Positions 25,080 through 35,136 of a stretch of DNA of 57,640 bases are shown here, piece by piece. The stretch comes from Streptomyces griseicoloratus (GTDB lineage Bacteria; Actinomycetota; Actinomycetes; Streptomycetales; Streptomycetaceae), in NCBI RefSeq assembly GCF_014534645.1, contig NZ_JACVQF010000205.1, forward strand, positions 1-57,640, given 5' to 3'. Each line of letters begins with the position of its first letter. The first letter of the stretch is position 1. The position numbers and the translations under genes were made by a program. Under the pieces are notes generated by a model that saw nothing but the letters and a program-made list of their open reading frames with translations, ran no database searches and was not told where the DNA came from.

Positions 25080-25574
25080 TCATCCGGCCGGCCGGCCCCC
25101 GGCGGGCCCCGTCCGTGCCCCGGCCCGCGACCCGCCGGAGCCGGGGCCTGCGCCCATCACGCGGAACATGCCGATCGAGTCGTGTGCGGCGGTGTCGGCG
25201 AAGCCGAACTTCTGGTACAGGAACCGCGCGGGACCGTCGGCGATGAGCGAGACGTAGGCGGTGGCCGGTGCCCGCCGCTCGAGTTCCCCGGTGAGCGCGG
25301 CCATGATGCGGGTGCCGAGGCCGCGTCCTTGGTGCGCGGGATGGACGCAGATGTCGACGATCTGGAATGCGGTACCGCCGTCGCCGATGATGCGCCCCAT
25401 GCCGATGGGCTCCCCCTCGTGGTGGAGGACCACCCCGTACCACGTGTTGAGCAGGGCGGGCGCGACGGCTTCGGGTGCCTTGTCCGAGAGGCCGGCGTCG
25501 GTGCGCAGGCGCCGGAAGACCTCGACGGAGGGCACGCCGGCGCGCAGCTCGTAGGAGTCGTTCGGGCTAGTCAT
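25080..25574 (-). CDS. GNAT-family N-acetyltransferase
   Basis: A 164-residue acetyltransferase. The acetyl-CoA motif is VHPAHQGRGLGTRIM; strand beta4 is FQIVDICVHP, and the final FLYQKFGFADTAAH is the usual GNAT B motif. The last 20 residues are a Gly/Ala/Arg-rich tail that may be non-functional. Its ATG overlaps the stop of the MFS gene by 8 bp, so the two are translationally coupled; it may modify the compound that the pump exports. Confidence 0.87.
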   Translation of the reverse strand: MTSPNDSYELRAGVPSVEVFRRLRTDAGLSDKAPEAVAPALLNTWYGVVLHHEGEPIGMGRIIGDGGTAFQIVDICVHPAHQGRGLGTRIMAALTGELERRAPATAYVSLIADGPARFLYQKFGFADTAAHDSIGMFRVMGAGPGSGGSRAGARTGPAGGRPAG

Positions 25575-26964
25575 CGGCGGACGGTACCAGCCACGCCGCG
25601 ATGAGGGCGGAGCCCGCGGCGACGCCGGCGGCGACGAGGAACGCGTCGTCGAAGCCGGAGGCGGCCCGGGCCGCGGTGTGTGCGGTGATGCCGGCGGCCG
25701 CGGCGCTGGAGACGGCCGCGGCGCCGGCCGAGGCGCCGAACTCGTGGAAGGTGCTGACGATTCCGGAGGCCACCCCGGCTTCGTGAGGGGCGACGCCGCC
25801 GAGCGCGGTCGCCGAGGCGACGACGAACAGGGCACCGAGTCCGGCCGCGGCGATGCTCACGCCGGTGACCATGGCGGCGGTGCCGGACCACAGCACCGGC
25901 ACCAGGAATCCGCCGGCCGCGACGAGCAGGGCCGCCGCGGCCGGCGACCGCGCCCCGGTCAGGCCGATCACGCGGCCGGCGGCGGTGGCGGCGGCCATCG
26001 TCACCAGCGCCACCGGCAGGAACAGCACGCCGGTCGTCAGCGCACCGTGGCCTTGGTGGTTCTGGAGGTAGAAGGAGCCGAGGAAGAAGACCCCCACCAT
26101 CAAGGCGGTGGCCACCGCGATCACGAAGATGCCCGCCACGACCGGGCGCCGGCCGAGCAGACGCAGGTTCATCAGCGGTGCGGACGCCCGGCGCTGCCAG
26201 GCGGCGAAGACGGCGTACGCGACGGCGGCGCAGGCCACGAGCGACAGGGAGACCGCGTCGAGCCAGCCGTGGTCCCCGGCCCGGATCAGCGCGTAGATGA
26301 GGGCACCGGTCCCCGCGGCGACCAGGGCGGCGCCCGGCACGTCCAGGGAGCCGCCACCCGCGCGGGGCAGCACGGGCAGAATCCGGGCGAGCACGACGAG
26401 GACGGCCAGCCCGACGGGGACGTTGACGAAGAAGACCCAGGCCCAGCCCGGCCCGGCCGTGATCAGCCCGCCCAGCAGCACGCCGAGGGCGGCGCCCCCG
26501 CCGCCGAGCGCCGACCAGATCCCCAGCGCCCGGTTGCGTTCGTCGCCGTCGAACAGCCGCACCACGACGGACAGCGCGGCGGGGGAGAGCAGCGCGGCGC
26601 CCGCTCCCTGGACGACCCGGGCGCCCAGCAGCAGCGGTGCGCCGGTGGCGAGCCCGGCGGCGAGGGAGGCGGCGGTGAACAGGGCGAGGCCGGCCAGCAC
26701 GATCCGCCTGGCGCCGAACAGGTCCGCGGCCCGGCCGCCGAGCAGCATCAGGCTGCCGAAGGCGAGGGCGTAGCCGCTGACCACCCACGTCAGGGCGGCA
26801 CGGTCCAGGCCGAGTTCGGCGCCCATGCCGGGCAGCGCGATCGCGACCACGGTGATGTCGAGGATCAGCATCAGCTGCGCCAGCCCGAGCAGGCCGAGGA
26901 CCGGCCAGCGCCGTGGGTGGGGCGCTTGCGGTGCGTGCGTGCTTGTGGCTTCCGTGTCGCTCAT
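25567..26964 (-). CDS. MFS drug efflux transporter, DHA2 family
   Basis: About 465 residues with some 14 hydrophobic segments. The TM1 motif is LDITVVAIALPGMGAELG, the A motif is GGRAADLFGARRI and motif C is present (GGGGAALGVLLGGLI). These are features of EmrB/QacA-type proton antiporters. ATG 26964 has gatgaggggtgggcgcc upstream. It is divergent from a TetR gene at 27069, with two matching 12-bp operators in between. The GNAT gene is its operon partner. Confidence 0.88.
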   Translation of the reverse strand: MSDTEATSTHAPQAPHPRRWPVLGLLGLAQLMLILDITVVAIALPGMGAELGLDRAALTWVVSGYALAFGSLMLLGGRAADLFGARRIVLAGLALFTAASLAAGLATGAPLLLGARVVQGAGAALLSPAALSVVVRLFDGDERNRALGIWSALGGGGAALGVLLGGLITAGPGWAWVFFVNVPVGLAVLVVLARILPVLPRAGGGSLDVPGAALVAAGTGALIYALIRAGDHGWLDAVSLSLVACAAVAYAVFAAWQRRASAPLMNLRLLGRRPVVAGIFVIAVATALMVGVFFLGSFYLQNHQGHGALTTGVLFLPVALVTMAAATAAGRVIGLTGARSPAAAALLVAAGGFLVPVLWSGTAAMVTGVSIAAAGLGALFVVASATALGGVAPHEAGVASGIVSTFHEFGASAGAAAVSSAAAAGITAHTAARAASGFDDAFLVAAGVAAGSALIAAWLVPSADD

Positions 26965-26991
26965 GGCGCCCACCCCTCATCCATAACTCAT

Positions 26992-27044
26992 ACAGGTGTG
27001 TTCAGGTTAGAGCAGTGAAGGCCGTAACCCAAACAGTGCTGTTC
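26992..27044. promoter_or_regulatory. Two operators of the MFS/TetR divergent pair
   Basis: ACAGGTGTGTTC (26992-27003) and ACAGTGCTGTTC (27033-27044) share ACAG-N4-GTTC in the same orientation and stand 41 bp apart. The second is nearly palindromic (AACAG-TG-CTGTT). They lie between the MFS and TetR start codons. Confidence 0.65.
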
Positions 27045-27068
27045 GGATTGGTCGGGTAGGGTGGGGGC

Positions 27069-27677
27069 ATGGGCAGCAAAAGCACCGCCAAACGCGCCGA
27101 CGCCCTGCGGAGCATCGACGCGATCGTGCAGGCCGCGGCCGAGTGCCTGGGACGCAACCCGGAGGCGAGCCTCAGCGAGATCGCCCGCGCCGCGGGCGTC
27201 GGCCGGGTGACGCTGTACGCGCACTTCGCCTCCCGGGCGGAGGTCGTCGACGCGGCGATGAGCCGTGCCATCGACCGGGGCAACGAGGCGCTGGACGCCG
27301 TCGACCTGACCGGGGATCCGCTGGTCGCGCTGGCGCGATACATCGAGGTCGGCTGGCATCTGGTGGACCAGGCGCGCGCCCTGCTCGCCGCCGCCCAGCG
27401 GGAGCTGCCCGCCGGGCGCATCCGTGAGCTGCACAGCGGCCCCGCCGCCCGCGTCGAGGGCATCATCGCCCGCGGCCGCGCCGAGCAGGTCTTCCGCACG
27501 GACCTGCCGATCGCCTGGCTGGTCAACGTCCTGCACTCGGTCATGCACAGCGCCGCCGACGAGATCCGCGCCGGCCGCCTCACCTCCGGCCGCGCCGCCG
27601 ACCACATCACCGCCACGGTGCTCGCCGCCTTCACCCCGCCCGGCAAGCCGGTGCCGGAACCCGGCGCGGGGGAGTGA
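27069..27677 (+). CDS. TetR-family repressor of the MFS pump
   Basis: A 202-residue regulator. HTH: LSEIARAAGVGRVTLYAHFASRAEVV. C-terminal domain: VLHSVMHSAADEIRAGRL, which is common in repressors of drug pumps. ATG 27069 is preceded by gggtagggtggggg. Its divergent partner is the MFS gene. Confidence 0.87.
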   Translation: MGSKSTAKRADALRSIDAIVQAAAECLGRNPEASLSEIARAAGVGRVTLYAHFASRAEVVDAAMSRAIDRGNEALDAVDLTGDPLVALARYIEVGWHLVDQARALLAAAQRELPAGRIRELHSGPAARVEGIIARGRAEQVFRTDLPIAWLVNVLHSVMHSAADEIRAGRLTSGRAADHITATVLAAFTPPGKPVPEPGAGE

Positions 27678-27685
27678 GCCGGACG

Positions 27686-27715
27686 TTCGCCGCCGGTGCT
27701 GCGCCGCGGTATAGT
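27686..27715 (+). promoter_or_regulatory. Candidate promoter of the small-RNA unit
   Basis: TTCGCC, an 18-base spacer and TATAGT give a plausible sigma-70-type promoter; TATAGT is close to the Streptomyces -10. Transcription would start near 27722 and run into the structured element. Confidence 0.45.
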
Positions 27716-27755
27716 TGATCTTGGTGATGCGGTCCGCTCCGGCGGCTGTGTCCGT

Positions 27756-27825
27756 GCGTTGGTGGTCCAAGGAAAGACGCCCCGCTTCCTGCGGGGAGAT
27801 GCAGGTGCAAGGCCTGCCCGGCGCT
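27756..27825 (+). ncRNA. tRNA-like structured RNA element
   Basis: The 70 bases fold as a cloverleaf by hand: acceptor stem GCGTTGG with CCGGCGC (two G-U pairs), D-arm GTC/GAC with a GG-containing loop, anticodon-type arm CCCCG/CGGGG with loop CTTCCTG, variable loop AGAT and T-arm GCAGG/CCTGC with loop TGCAAGG. It differs from a real tRNA at conserved places: T-loop is TGCAAGG rather than TTCRANY, position 37 is T and no CCA follows. It stands between a candidate promoter and a strong terminator, so it may be a small RNA or a regulatory leader. No downstream gene within 450 bases on this strand is obviously controlled. Confidence 0.5.
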
Positions 27826-27832
27826 CCGCGTA

Positions 27833-27876
27833 AAGAGCCCTTGTTCCCCGCCGTCCGGCCGGGAACAAGGGCTCTT
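27833..27876 (+). terminator. Strong intrinsic terminator
   Basis: A perfect 16-bp stem, AAGAGCCCTTGTTCCC pairing with GGGAACAAGGGCTCTT, and a 12-base loop. It ends the candidate small-RNA unit. Confidence 0.85.
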
Positions 27877-27944
27877 CGCCGTCCGGTGCCCTCCCTCCTC
27901 CCTCCCTCCCTTGCTTCCTTTGTCTGCGGGGCGGGGGCGGCGGA

Positions 27945-28154
27945 TCAGTGCCGGTGGCTGGTGCCGCCGTGCGCTTCGCCGGCCGCCGGCTGCGGTGTGC
28001 TGCCGGGCGCGGTCGTACCGGCGTGGACGGTGCTCCTGGCGGCCCGGCTCTTCGCGGCTGCGGGATCGACCGCCGTGCCGGCTCCGTAGGCGGTGCGCCG
28101 AAGGTGGCCGCGAGCGCGGCAGCGAAGACAGTGATCTTTTACTCCGGTGTCCAT
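27945..28154 (-). CDS. Small copper-locus protein, probably frame-damaged
   Basis: The frame encodes 69 residues: MDTGVKDHCLRCRARGHLRRT, then AYGAGTAVDPAAAK and a His-rich end (GEAHGGTSHRH). ATG 28154 has gagagaggtgcgtc upstream. In the next frame, the bases behind residues 7-20 read ITVFAAALAATFGA, which is a classic signal or transmembrane helix and joins smoothly to AYGAGTAVDP if three extra bases (one plus two) are removed. So an original secreted, His-rich copper protein is likely and the present frame may be the product of two compensating indels. CsoR-like boxes lie just upstream. Confidence 0.55.
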   Translation of the reverse strand: MDTGVKDHCLRCRARGHLRRTAYGAGTAVDPAAAKSRAARSTVHAGTTAPGSTPQPAAGEAHGGTSHRH

Positions 28155-28209
28155 GACGCACCTCTCTCGCCGGCGTCGCCGCTTCTGTGAACCGACCCCC
28201 GGACTGCAA

Positions 28210-28305
28210 ACCCCATAGGGGTATGACTGTGCGCCCTCCGGGTTTGCCAAACATACCCCGAGGGGGTATACCTGTGGAACGTCCCGCCGTACCCCTGGGG
28301 GGTAC
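28210..28305. promoter_or_regulatory. Three CsoR-like boxes at the copper operon
   Basis: Box A 28210-28222 is ACCCCATAGGGGT. Box B 28253-28269 is ATACCCCGAGGGGGTAT. Box C 28289-28305 is GTACCCCTGGGGGGTAC. They match the CsoR operator style TACCCC-N2-3-GGGGTA. They stand between the small copper-locus gene on the minus strand and copZ on the plus strand. Copper binding to CsoR would release it from this DNA. No csoR gene is in the window. Confidence 0.8.
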
Positions 28306-28330
28306 GCGATCGTCTCGTCTAGGAGGAACC

Positions 28331-28609
28331 ATGTCCTGCTGCACCCCTGACGGCAGCTGCTCCACCGGCACCGCCACCGCCACGGTCACCGCGGGCGTCA
28401 CCACCGTCTACAACGTCTCCGGGATGACCTGCGGGCACTGCAAGGCCACGCTCACCAAGGAGATCGGTGCCCTGGACGGGGTCCTGGCGGTCGACGTCGA
28501 CCTCGAGGCCGGCCAGGTCGCCGTCACCACCTCGGACGAGCCCGACGACGCGCTGCTGGCCAAGGTCGTCGACGACGCCGGCTACGAACTCACCGGCCGC
28601 GCGGCCTGA
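28331..28609 (+). CDS. copZ: Copper chaperone, CopZ-like
   Basis: A 92-residue heavy-metal-associated domain protein. [20 protein letters not shown] carries the GMTCxHC Cu(I) site, followed by the ferredoxin-like fold ([18 protein letters not shown]). The N-terminus has two extra Cys pairs (SCCTPDGSC). It hands Cu(I) to CopA. The start has a consensus aggaggaacc and follows three CsoR-like boxes. copA follows after 86 bases. Confidence 0.93.
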   Translation: MSCCTPDGSCSTGTATATVTAGVTTVYNVSGMTCGHCKATLTKEIGALDGVLAVDVDLEAGQVAVTTSDEPDDALLAKVVDDAGYELTGRAA

Positions 28610-28695
28610 AGGGCCCGCACACGCCGGGCCCGCCCGCGGGCCCGGCCGCCCTTCCCCTCCCCTCCCCATGTCCTCCGAACAGCCCAGGAGCAGTG

Positions 28696-30954
<2,259 letters not shown>

Positions 30955-30967
30955 GAGCACATCCCAG

Positions 30968-31005
30968 GAGGGTGGGGGCGGGCCGCCGGGCCCGCCCCCA
31001 CCCTC
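30968..31005 (+). terminator. Terminator of the copper operon
   Basis: A perfect 16-bp stem (gagggtgggggcgggc with gcccgcccccaccctc) is followed by TTTC, 14 bases after the copA stop. Confidence 0.9.
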
Positions 31006-31136
31006 TTTCGGCCGCCCGTCTCCCGCACCGCGATACGGCATGGTTGGTCACCCTGCCCGGGCAGCCGGGCAGCCGGGCAGCTGGGCGGCCGGGGGGCCGG
31101 GGAGCCCGGCCGGGCACCGGCAAGTGCCGGGCGGGC

Positions 31137-31921
31137 TCAGCCCCGCAGGACCTGGACCGCGTAGAGCGTGCCGATTCCCGTGGCGACGGCGCCCAGGAGC
31201 AGCCGGAGCGCGGTCTCGGGCAGGTGCGGCTGGAGGCGGGCACCGAGACAGCCGCCGATCAGGCCGCCCAGGCCGCAGGACAGGCCGAGCAGCCAGTCCG
31301 GGGCGATGTCGCCCGGGGCGGCCGGCGACAGCAGCGCGTAGGTGGCCGCGCCGGCCACGGACGTCACGAAGGTGGAGGCCAGGGCGGCGGGCGCCACGAC
31401 GGCGACCGGTACCCCGCGGCCGGCCAGGATCGGCCCGAGCAGGGAGCCGCCCCCGATGCCGTAGATGCCTCCGGCGATGCCGACGGCCACGGCCGGCGCG
31501 GTGGTGGCGCGGGGTGAGGGCTGCCCGGTGCGGCGGCTCCGGCCGGCCGCAGGGTACGCAGCCACAGCCATGACCCGAGCGGCAGGAGCAGGGTGGCGAT
31601 GAAGAGCCGGAAGACGTGCGGGCCCGGGACGGCGAACACGCGGATCACCGCGCCGGCGACCACTCCTGGCACGGTGCCCGCGATCAGCACACGGGCCAGC
31701 GGTCCGCCCAGGCGTCCGGCCCTGTGGCGGCACAGCAGCGCGCTCGGGCCGGACACGACGTTGAACACAGGTTCGTCGGCGTCACCGCCGGGCTCGGCAC
31801 CCCGAGGACACTGACCTGCACGGGCAGCATGAACATGGCACCGGAGAACCCCCACGGGAGCCGTCGCGACGGAGATCAGCAGCCCTGCGGCGAATCCGAG
31901 CAGCCCCGTCGACCACGTCAC
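31137..31921 (-). pseudogene. TauE/SafE membrane transporter, frameshifted
   Basis: Joining three frames gives one TauE/SafE protein of about 260 residues: WSTGLLGFAAGLLISVATAPVG, then GAMFMLPVQVSVLGVPSPAV and TPTNL in a shifted frame, then FNVVSGPSALL and VLIAGTVPGVVAGAVIRVFA in the first frame again, then TTAPAVAVGIAGGIYGIGGG and DWLLGLSCGLGGLIGGCLGA in a third. Shifts are near 31850 (one extra base), 31770 (one missing base) and 31520-31560. GTG 31921 with a gggggaggggg site is the likely start. Either a dead gene or base-call errors. It would move sulfite, sulfonates or organic acids; copper loci often contain such a gene. Confidence 0.75.
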
Positions 31922-32010
31922 GCCAAAGGCCCCCTCCCCCCAGAGCAAAGCCTCCAGTATCGGCGGCGACCGCTGCCCGCCGGGCGCCCCCGGTGCCGTA
32001 AAGACGGGAC

Positions 32011-32049
32011 GGGGCCGTTGCGCCGACGTCGTCGGCATGCAACGGCCCC
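32011..32049 (-). terminator. Terminator of the CsoR-box MFS gene
   Basis: Arms ggggccgttgc and gcaacggcccc (11 bp) with an inner stem gccgac/gtcggc. On the minus strand the hairpin is followed by gtcccgtcttt, 34 bases after the MFS stop. Confidence 0.75.
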
Positions 32050-32082
32050 GCCGGCTGCCAGGACGCACCGGCAGCCCATGGA

Positions 32083-33516
32083 TCAGGTGTTGACGGATGC
32101 GCTGTCCGCAGCCGCGGGCTCCTCGGCGCCGGGCGCCGTCCGCCCGCGCATCAGCACGGCCGTCAGCAGGCCGCCCGCGGCGGCGACGGCCGCGGCGCCG
32201 AGGAAGGCGGCGCTGAAGCCGTCGGTCAGGGCGGGCAGGTCACCGGTCCGGTCCGCGCCCTGCGAGGTGGCCAGGGCGGTCAGGGCGGCGAGGCCGAGGG
32301 CGGAACCGGCCTGGTAGGTGGTGTTGACGATGCCGGAGGCCAGGCCGGCCTGTTCCTGCGGCACGCCGGAGACCGCCGACATCATGGCCGGGATGTAGGC
32401 GAGCGACATGCCGGTCGCGGCGACCAGCGAGGCCGGCAGGACGTCGACGGCGAAGGTGCCGGTGGGCTCGGCCGCCGCCAGCCAGACCAGGCCCGCGGCC
32501 AGCACGAACAGGCCGCCCGAGATCAGCGGCCTGGCGCCGAGGCGGCCCAGCAGGCGGGCGGTGACAAGGGTCATGAAGACCATCAGCAGGCCGGTCATCG
32601 GCAGCAGGGCGGCGCCGCTGGCGAAGGCTCCGTAGCCCAGCACCTGCTGCAGGTAGAGGTTGAGGAAGTACCACATCGGGATCCAGGCGGCGCCCAGCAG
32701 CGTCATCGCCAGGTTGGAGACGCCCAGGCCCGGGGTGCGCCACACGCGCAGCGGCATCAGCGGTGTCCGCACCGACTTCTGCACGACGAGGAACAGGGCC
32801 AGCAGGACGGCGGCGCCGAGCAGTTCCAGCACCGTCCGGCCGGCGCCCCAGCCGGCCTCGGGCGCGCGGACCACGGCGAACACGGCGAGCGCCAGGCCGG
32901 CGGTGGCGAACACGGCACCGAGGACGTCGACCGAGCCGCGGCTGGGCGCGACGGCGGGCAGGAGCCCGGTGGCGGCCAGGGTCGCGATGCCGATGGGGAC
33001 GTAGATGATGAAGACCCAGGGCCAGCTCGCCCACTCGGTGAACACACCGCCCAGGAAGACGCCCGCGGTGCCTCCGGCGGGGGCGGCGGCACCGTAGAGG
33101 GCCATGGCCTTGCCGAGTTCCCGGGGGTTGTGGCCGAAGAGCATCATCAGCAGCGTCATGGAGGCGGGTGCGATCAGCGCTCCGCCCGCGCCCTGGACGG
33201 CGCGGCCCACGACCTCCACCCAGGCCGTGCTCGCGGCGGCGGCGACGACGGATCCGGCGATCAGCACGATCCAGCCGCCGGCGAAGACCCGCCTGGCGCC
33301 CAGCAGGTCGGACAGCCGGCCGCCGAGCAGCAGCAGCCCGCCGAAGGCGATGACGTAGGCGTTGAAGACCCACTGCAGGCCGCCCTGGGAGAAGCCCAGG
33401 TCACGCTGCATCTCCGGAAGGGCCACCCCGATGATCGAGGTGTCCATGATGACCATGAACTGTGCGGCGGCCAGCACCACCAGCGCCCACCAGCGCCGCG
33501 GATCGACGGTTGACAT
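32083..33516 (-). CDS. MFS transporter, DHA2 family, with CsoR-like boxes upstream
   Basis: A 477-residue protein with about 14 membrane helices. TM1 motif: MDTSIIGVALPEMQRDLG; A motif: GGRLSDLLGARRV; motif C: GGTAGVFLGGVF. It resembles EmrB/QacA exporters. ATG 33516 has gggagggatctagcg upstream. Two 17-bp CsoR-like boxes lie within 80 bases of the start, which suggests that copper induces it. A copper or metallophore exporter is possible but not shown by sequence. Confidence 0.87.
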   Translation of the reverse strand: MSTVDPRRWWALVVLAAAQFMVIMDTSIIGVALPEMQRDLGFSQGGLQWVFNAYVIAFGGLLLLGGRLSDLLGARRVFAGGWIVLIAGSVVAAAASTAWVEVVGRAVQGAGGALIAPASMTLLMMLFGHNPRELGKAMALYGAAAPAGGTAGVFLGGVFTEWASWPWVFIIYVPIGIATLAATGLLPAVAPSRGSVDVLGAVFATAGLALAVFAVVRAPEAGWGAGRTVLELLGAAVLLALFLVVQKSVRTPLMPLRVWRTPGLGVSNLAMTLLGAAWIPMWYFLNLYLQQVLGYGAFASGAALLPMTGLLMVFMTLVTARLLGRLGARPLISGGLFVLAAGLVWLAAAEPTGTFAVDVLPASLVAATGMSLAYIPAMMSAVSGVPQEQAGLASGIVNTTYQAGSALGLAALTALATSQGADRTGDLPALTDGFSAAFLGAAAVAAAGGLLTAVLMRGRTAPGAEEPAAADSASVNT

Positions 33517-33539
33517 CGCTAGATCCCTCCCAAACGCAA

Positions 33540-33594
33540 ATACCCCATGGGGGTATGCTTTCCGAAGCCCGAACGATATACCCCAGGGGGGTAT
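33540..33594. promoter_or_regulatory. Two CsoR-like boxes between MFS and binding-protein genes
   Basis: Box D 33540-33556 is ATACCCCATGGGGGTAT, box E 33578-33594 is ATACCCCAGGGGGGTAT. Both are 17 bp and match boxes B and C of the copZA promoter. They are 38 bp apart and lie in the divergent promoter region. Confidence 0.82.
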
Positions 33595-33657
33595 TCTGGA
33601 AGGGGGGAGGGGGTGCGAACGGATAACCGGTTGCCTGCCGCTGGTGACGGTGGATCA

Positions 33658-34788
33658 ATGTCCGGCATGAGTACGCCACCATCACCGCCGCCGCCCGCAG
33701 CCGAGCGGACCGACGGGTCAACCGTCCGGATCGGCGCCCTCGTTCCGCTGACCCGGCCCGGCTGGGCCGAGGCGGGCCGGCACCTGCTCGCCGGACTCGA
33801 GCTGGCCGTGCGCGAGGTCAACGACACCGGCGGGATCACCGGAAGGCCACTCGAACTGGTCGTCCGGGACACCGCGGCCGATCCGCACAGGGCCGCGGCG
33901 GCCGTGGAGGAACTGGCCCGCCTGGGCGTGGCCGCCCTGGCGGGGGAGTACCACAGCGTCGTCGCGCGTGCCGCCGCCGCCCGGGCCGACGCCCTCGGCC
34001 TGCCGTTCCTGTGCTCGTCGGCGGTCCTCGACGCGCTCACCGAACAGCCGACGCAGTGGGTCGCGCGCCTGGCCCCCGCGCAGTCCCACGGCTGGCGGAT
34101 CTACGCGGACTTCCTCCTCGGCGCGGGCCACAGCCGCATCGCCGTGGCCACCCAGCCGAGCGTCTACTGGGCGTCCGGGACCCGCATCCTGCGGGACCAC
34201 CTCGCCCCCCGCGGCGGCACCGTCGTCGAACTCGACATGAACGCGCTCACCCCCGCGGCCGTGTGCGACGAACTCGTCGGCAGCCGCGCGACGGCCCTGC
34301 TTCTCCTGGCCGGCCACCCGGAGCCGGCGGTGTCGATCGTGAGGTCCGTGCGCCGCGACCGGCGCCTCGCCCAGATCCTGATCGGCGCTCCGGCCGGGCA
34401 GCCGGAGTTCACCGAATGGGCGGCGCTGCTGGGCGACGACGGCGCCGCGGTCCCGTTCCTGCGCTACCTGCCCGAGCGCCCGACCCCCCTCGGCGCACGC
34501 GTCGAGACGGCCCTGCGCGAGCGGCTGGCCCAAGCGCCCTCCTTCGTCGCCTTCGAGGGCTACGACACGATCGCCGTCCTCGCCGAAGCACTGCGCTCCC
34601 ACGGCAGCACGGACCGGGCACGTACCGCCGGGTCCTGGCCGCGCGTGGCGGTCGAAGGCACCCGCGGGCAGATCCGGTTCTCCCGCACGCCGGGCACCGG
34701 CGTCCGGCAGTGGGCATGGCCGCCGGTCCAGGTCGCCGACCGGGACCCGGCGCACCCCGACCGCTTCCGGATCTTGCACACCGGCTGA
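33658..34788 (+). CDS. Type I periplasmic-binding-fold protein without a signal peptide
   Basis: About 376 residues. VRIGALVPLTRPGWAEAGRHLLAGLELAVREVN and GGITGRPLELVVRDTAADP are the start of a branched-chain amino-acid/AmiC-type binding protein; VAFEGYDTIAVLAEAL and GQIRFSRTPG are from the C-terminal lobe. But there is no signal peptide or lipobox: the N-terminus is MSGMSTPPSPPPPAAERTDG. So it is probably cytosolic and may be a sensor rather than a transport subunit. The frame is open to an ATG at 33547, but that codon is inside CsoR box D. No permease or ATPase gene is adjacent. Confidence 0.78.
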   Translation: MSGMSTPPSPPPPAAERTDGSTVRIGALVPLTRPGWAEAGRHLLAGLELAVREVNDTGGITGRPLELVVRDTAADPHRAAAAVEELARLGVAALAGEYHSVVARAAAARADALGLPFLCSSAVLDALTEQPTQWVARLAPAQSHGWRIYADFLLGAGHSRIAVATQPSVYWASGTRILRDHLAPRGGTVVELDMNALTPAAVCDELVGSRATALLLLAGHPEPAVSIVRSVRRDRRLAQILIGAPAGQPEFTEWAALLGDDGAAVPFLRYLPERPTPLGARVETALRERLAQAPSFVAFEGYDTIAVLAEALRSHGSTDRARTAGSWPRVAVEGTRGQIRFSRTPGTGVRQWAWPPVQVADRDPAHPDRFRILHTG

Positions 34789-34854
34789 ACCGCAACAGCC
34801 GCCCTGCCGCCGTCCGGTGCCGCCCGGATGCCGTCCTGACGACTGGGCGCAGGC

Positions 34855-35136
34855 CGAGAGTTCGGCGCGATGAGGTGGTCGGCGCCGGTCGTCGCGGCGG
34901 CGAGCGGTGAGGCGAGATACGCGACGAGCGCCGCGACCTCGTCCGGTTCGACGAACCGTCGATGAGCATGCCCATCGCCGAGGGCACCCCGGCCGGCAGC
35001 TCGGCGTGAGACACCCGTGTTCACGCGCACGCCCCGCGGGCCGAACTCGTGGACGAGCGCCTTGCCGAACGCGGTGAGCGCGGCCTTGGCCGTCGTGCAG
35101 GCGATGGGCCCTCCGTGCGGGACGCGGGCGCCGATC
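34855..35136 (-). pseudogene. C-terminal fragment of a short-chain dehydrogenase
   Basis: The frame gives GPIACTTAKAALTAFGKALV and HEFGPRGVRVNT (the region after the YxxxK site, here altered to CTTAK), then in the next frame SHAELPAGVPSAMGMLID, then back to RFVEPDEVAALVAYLASPLA and TTGADHL. Two compensating single-base indels are near 35015 and 34956. The N-terminal NAD site is missing; the fragment ends at about 35136, where a TetR fragment begins on the other strand. Confidence 0.78.

Noticed and set aside
27756-27825. Calling this element a tRNA gene for glycine (TCC in the anticodon position)
   Set aside because: T-loop and position 37 do not fit a working tRNA and no CCA follows; called tRNA-like instead.
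27720-27830. A cobalamin or FMN riboswitch
   Set aside because: Short resemblance (ggtgcaagg) only; the invariant core boxes of both families are missing.
33547-33657. ATG 33547 as start of the binding protein
   Set aside because: The codon lies inside a CsoR-like box and the added residues resemble no family.
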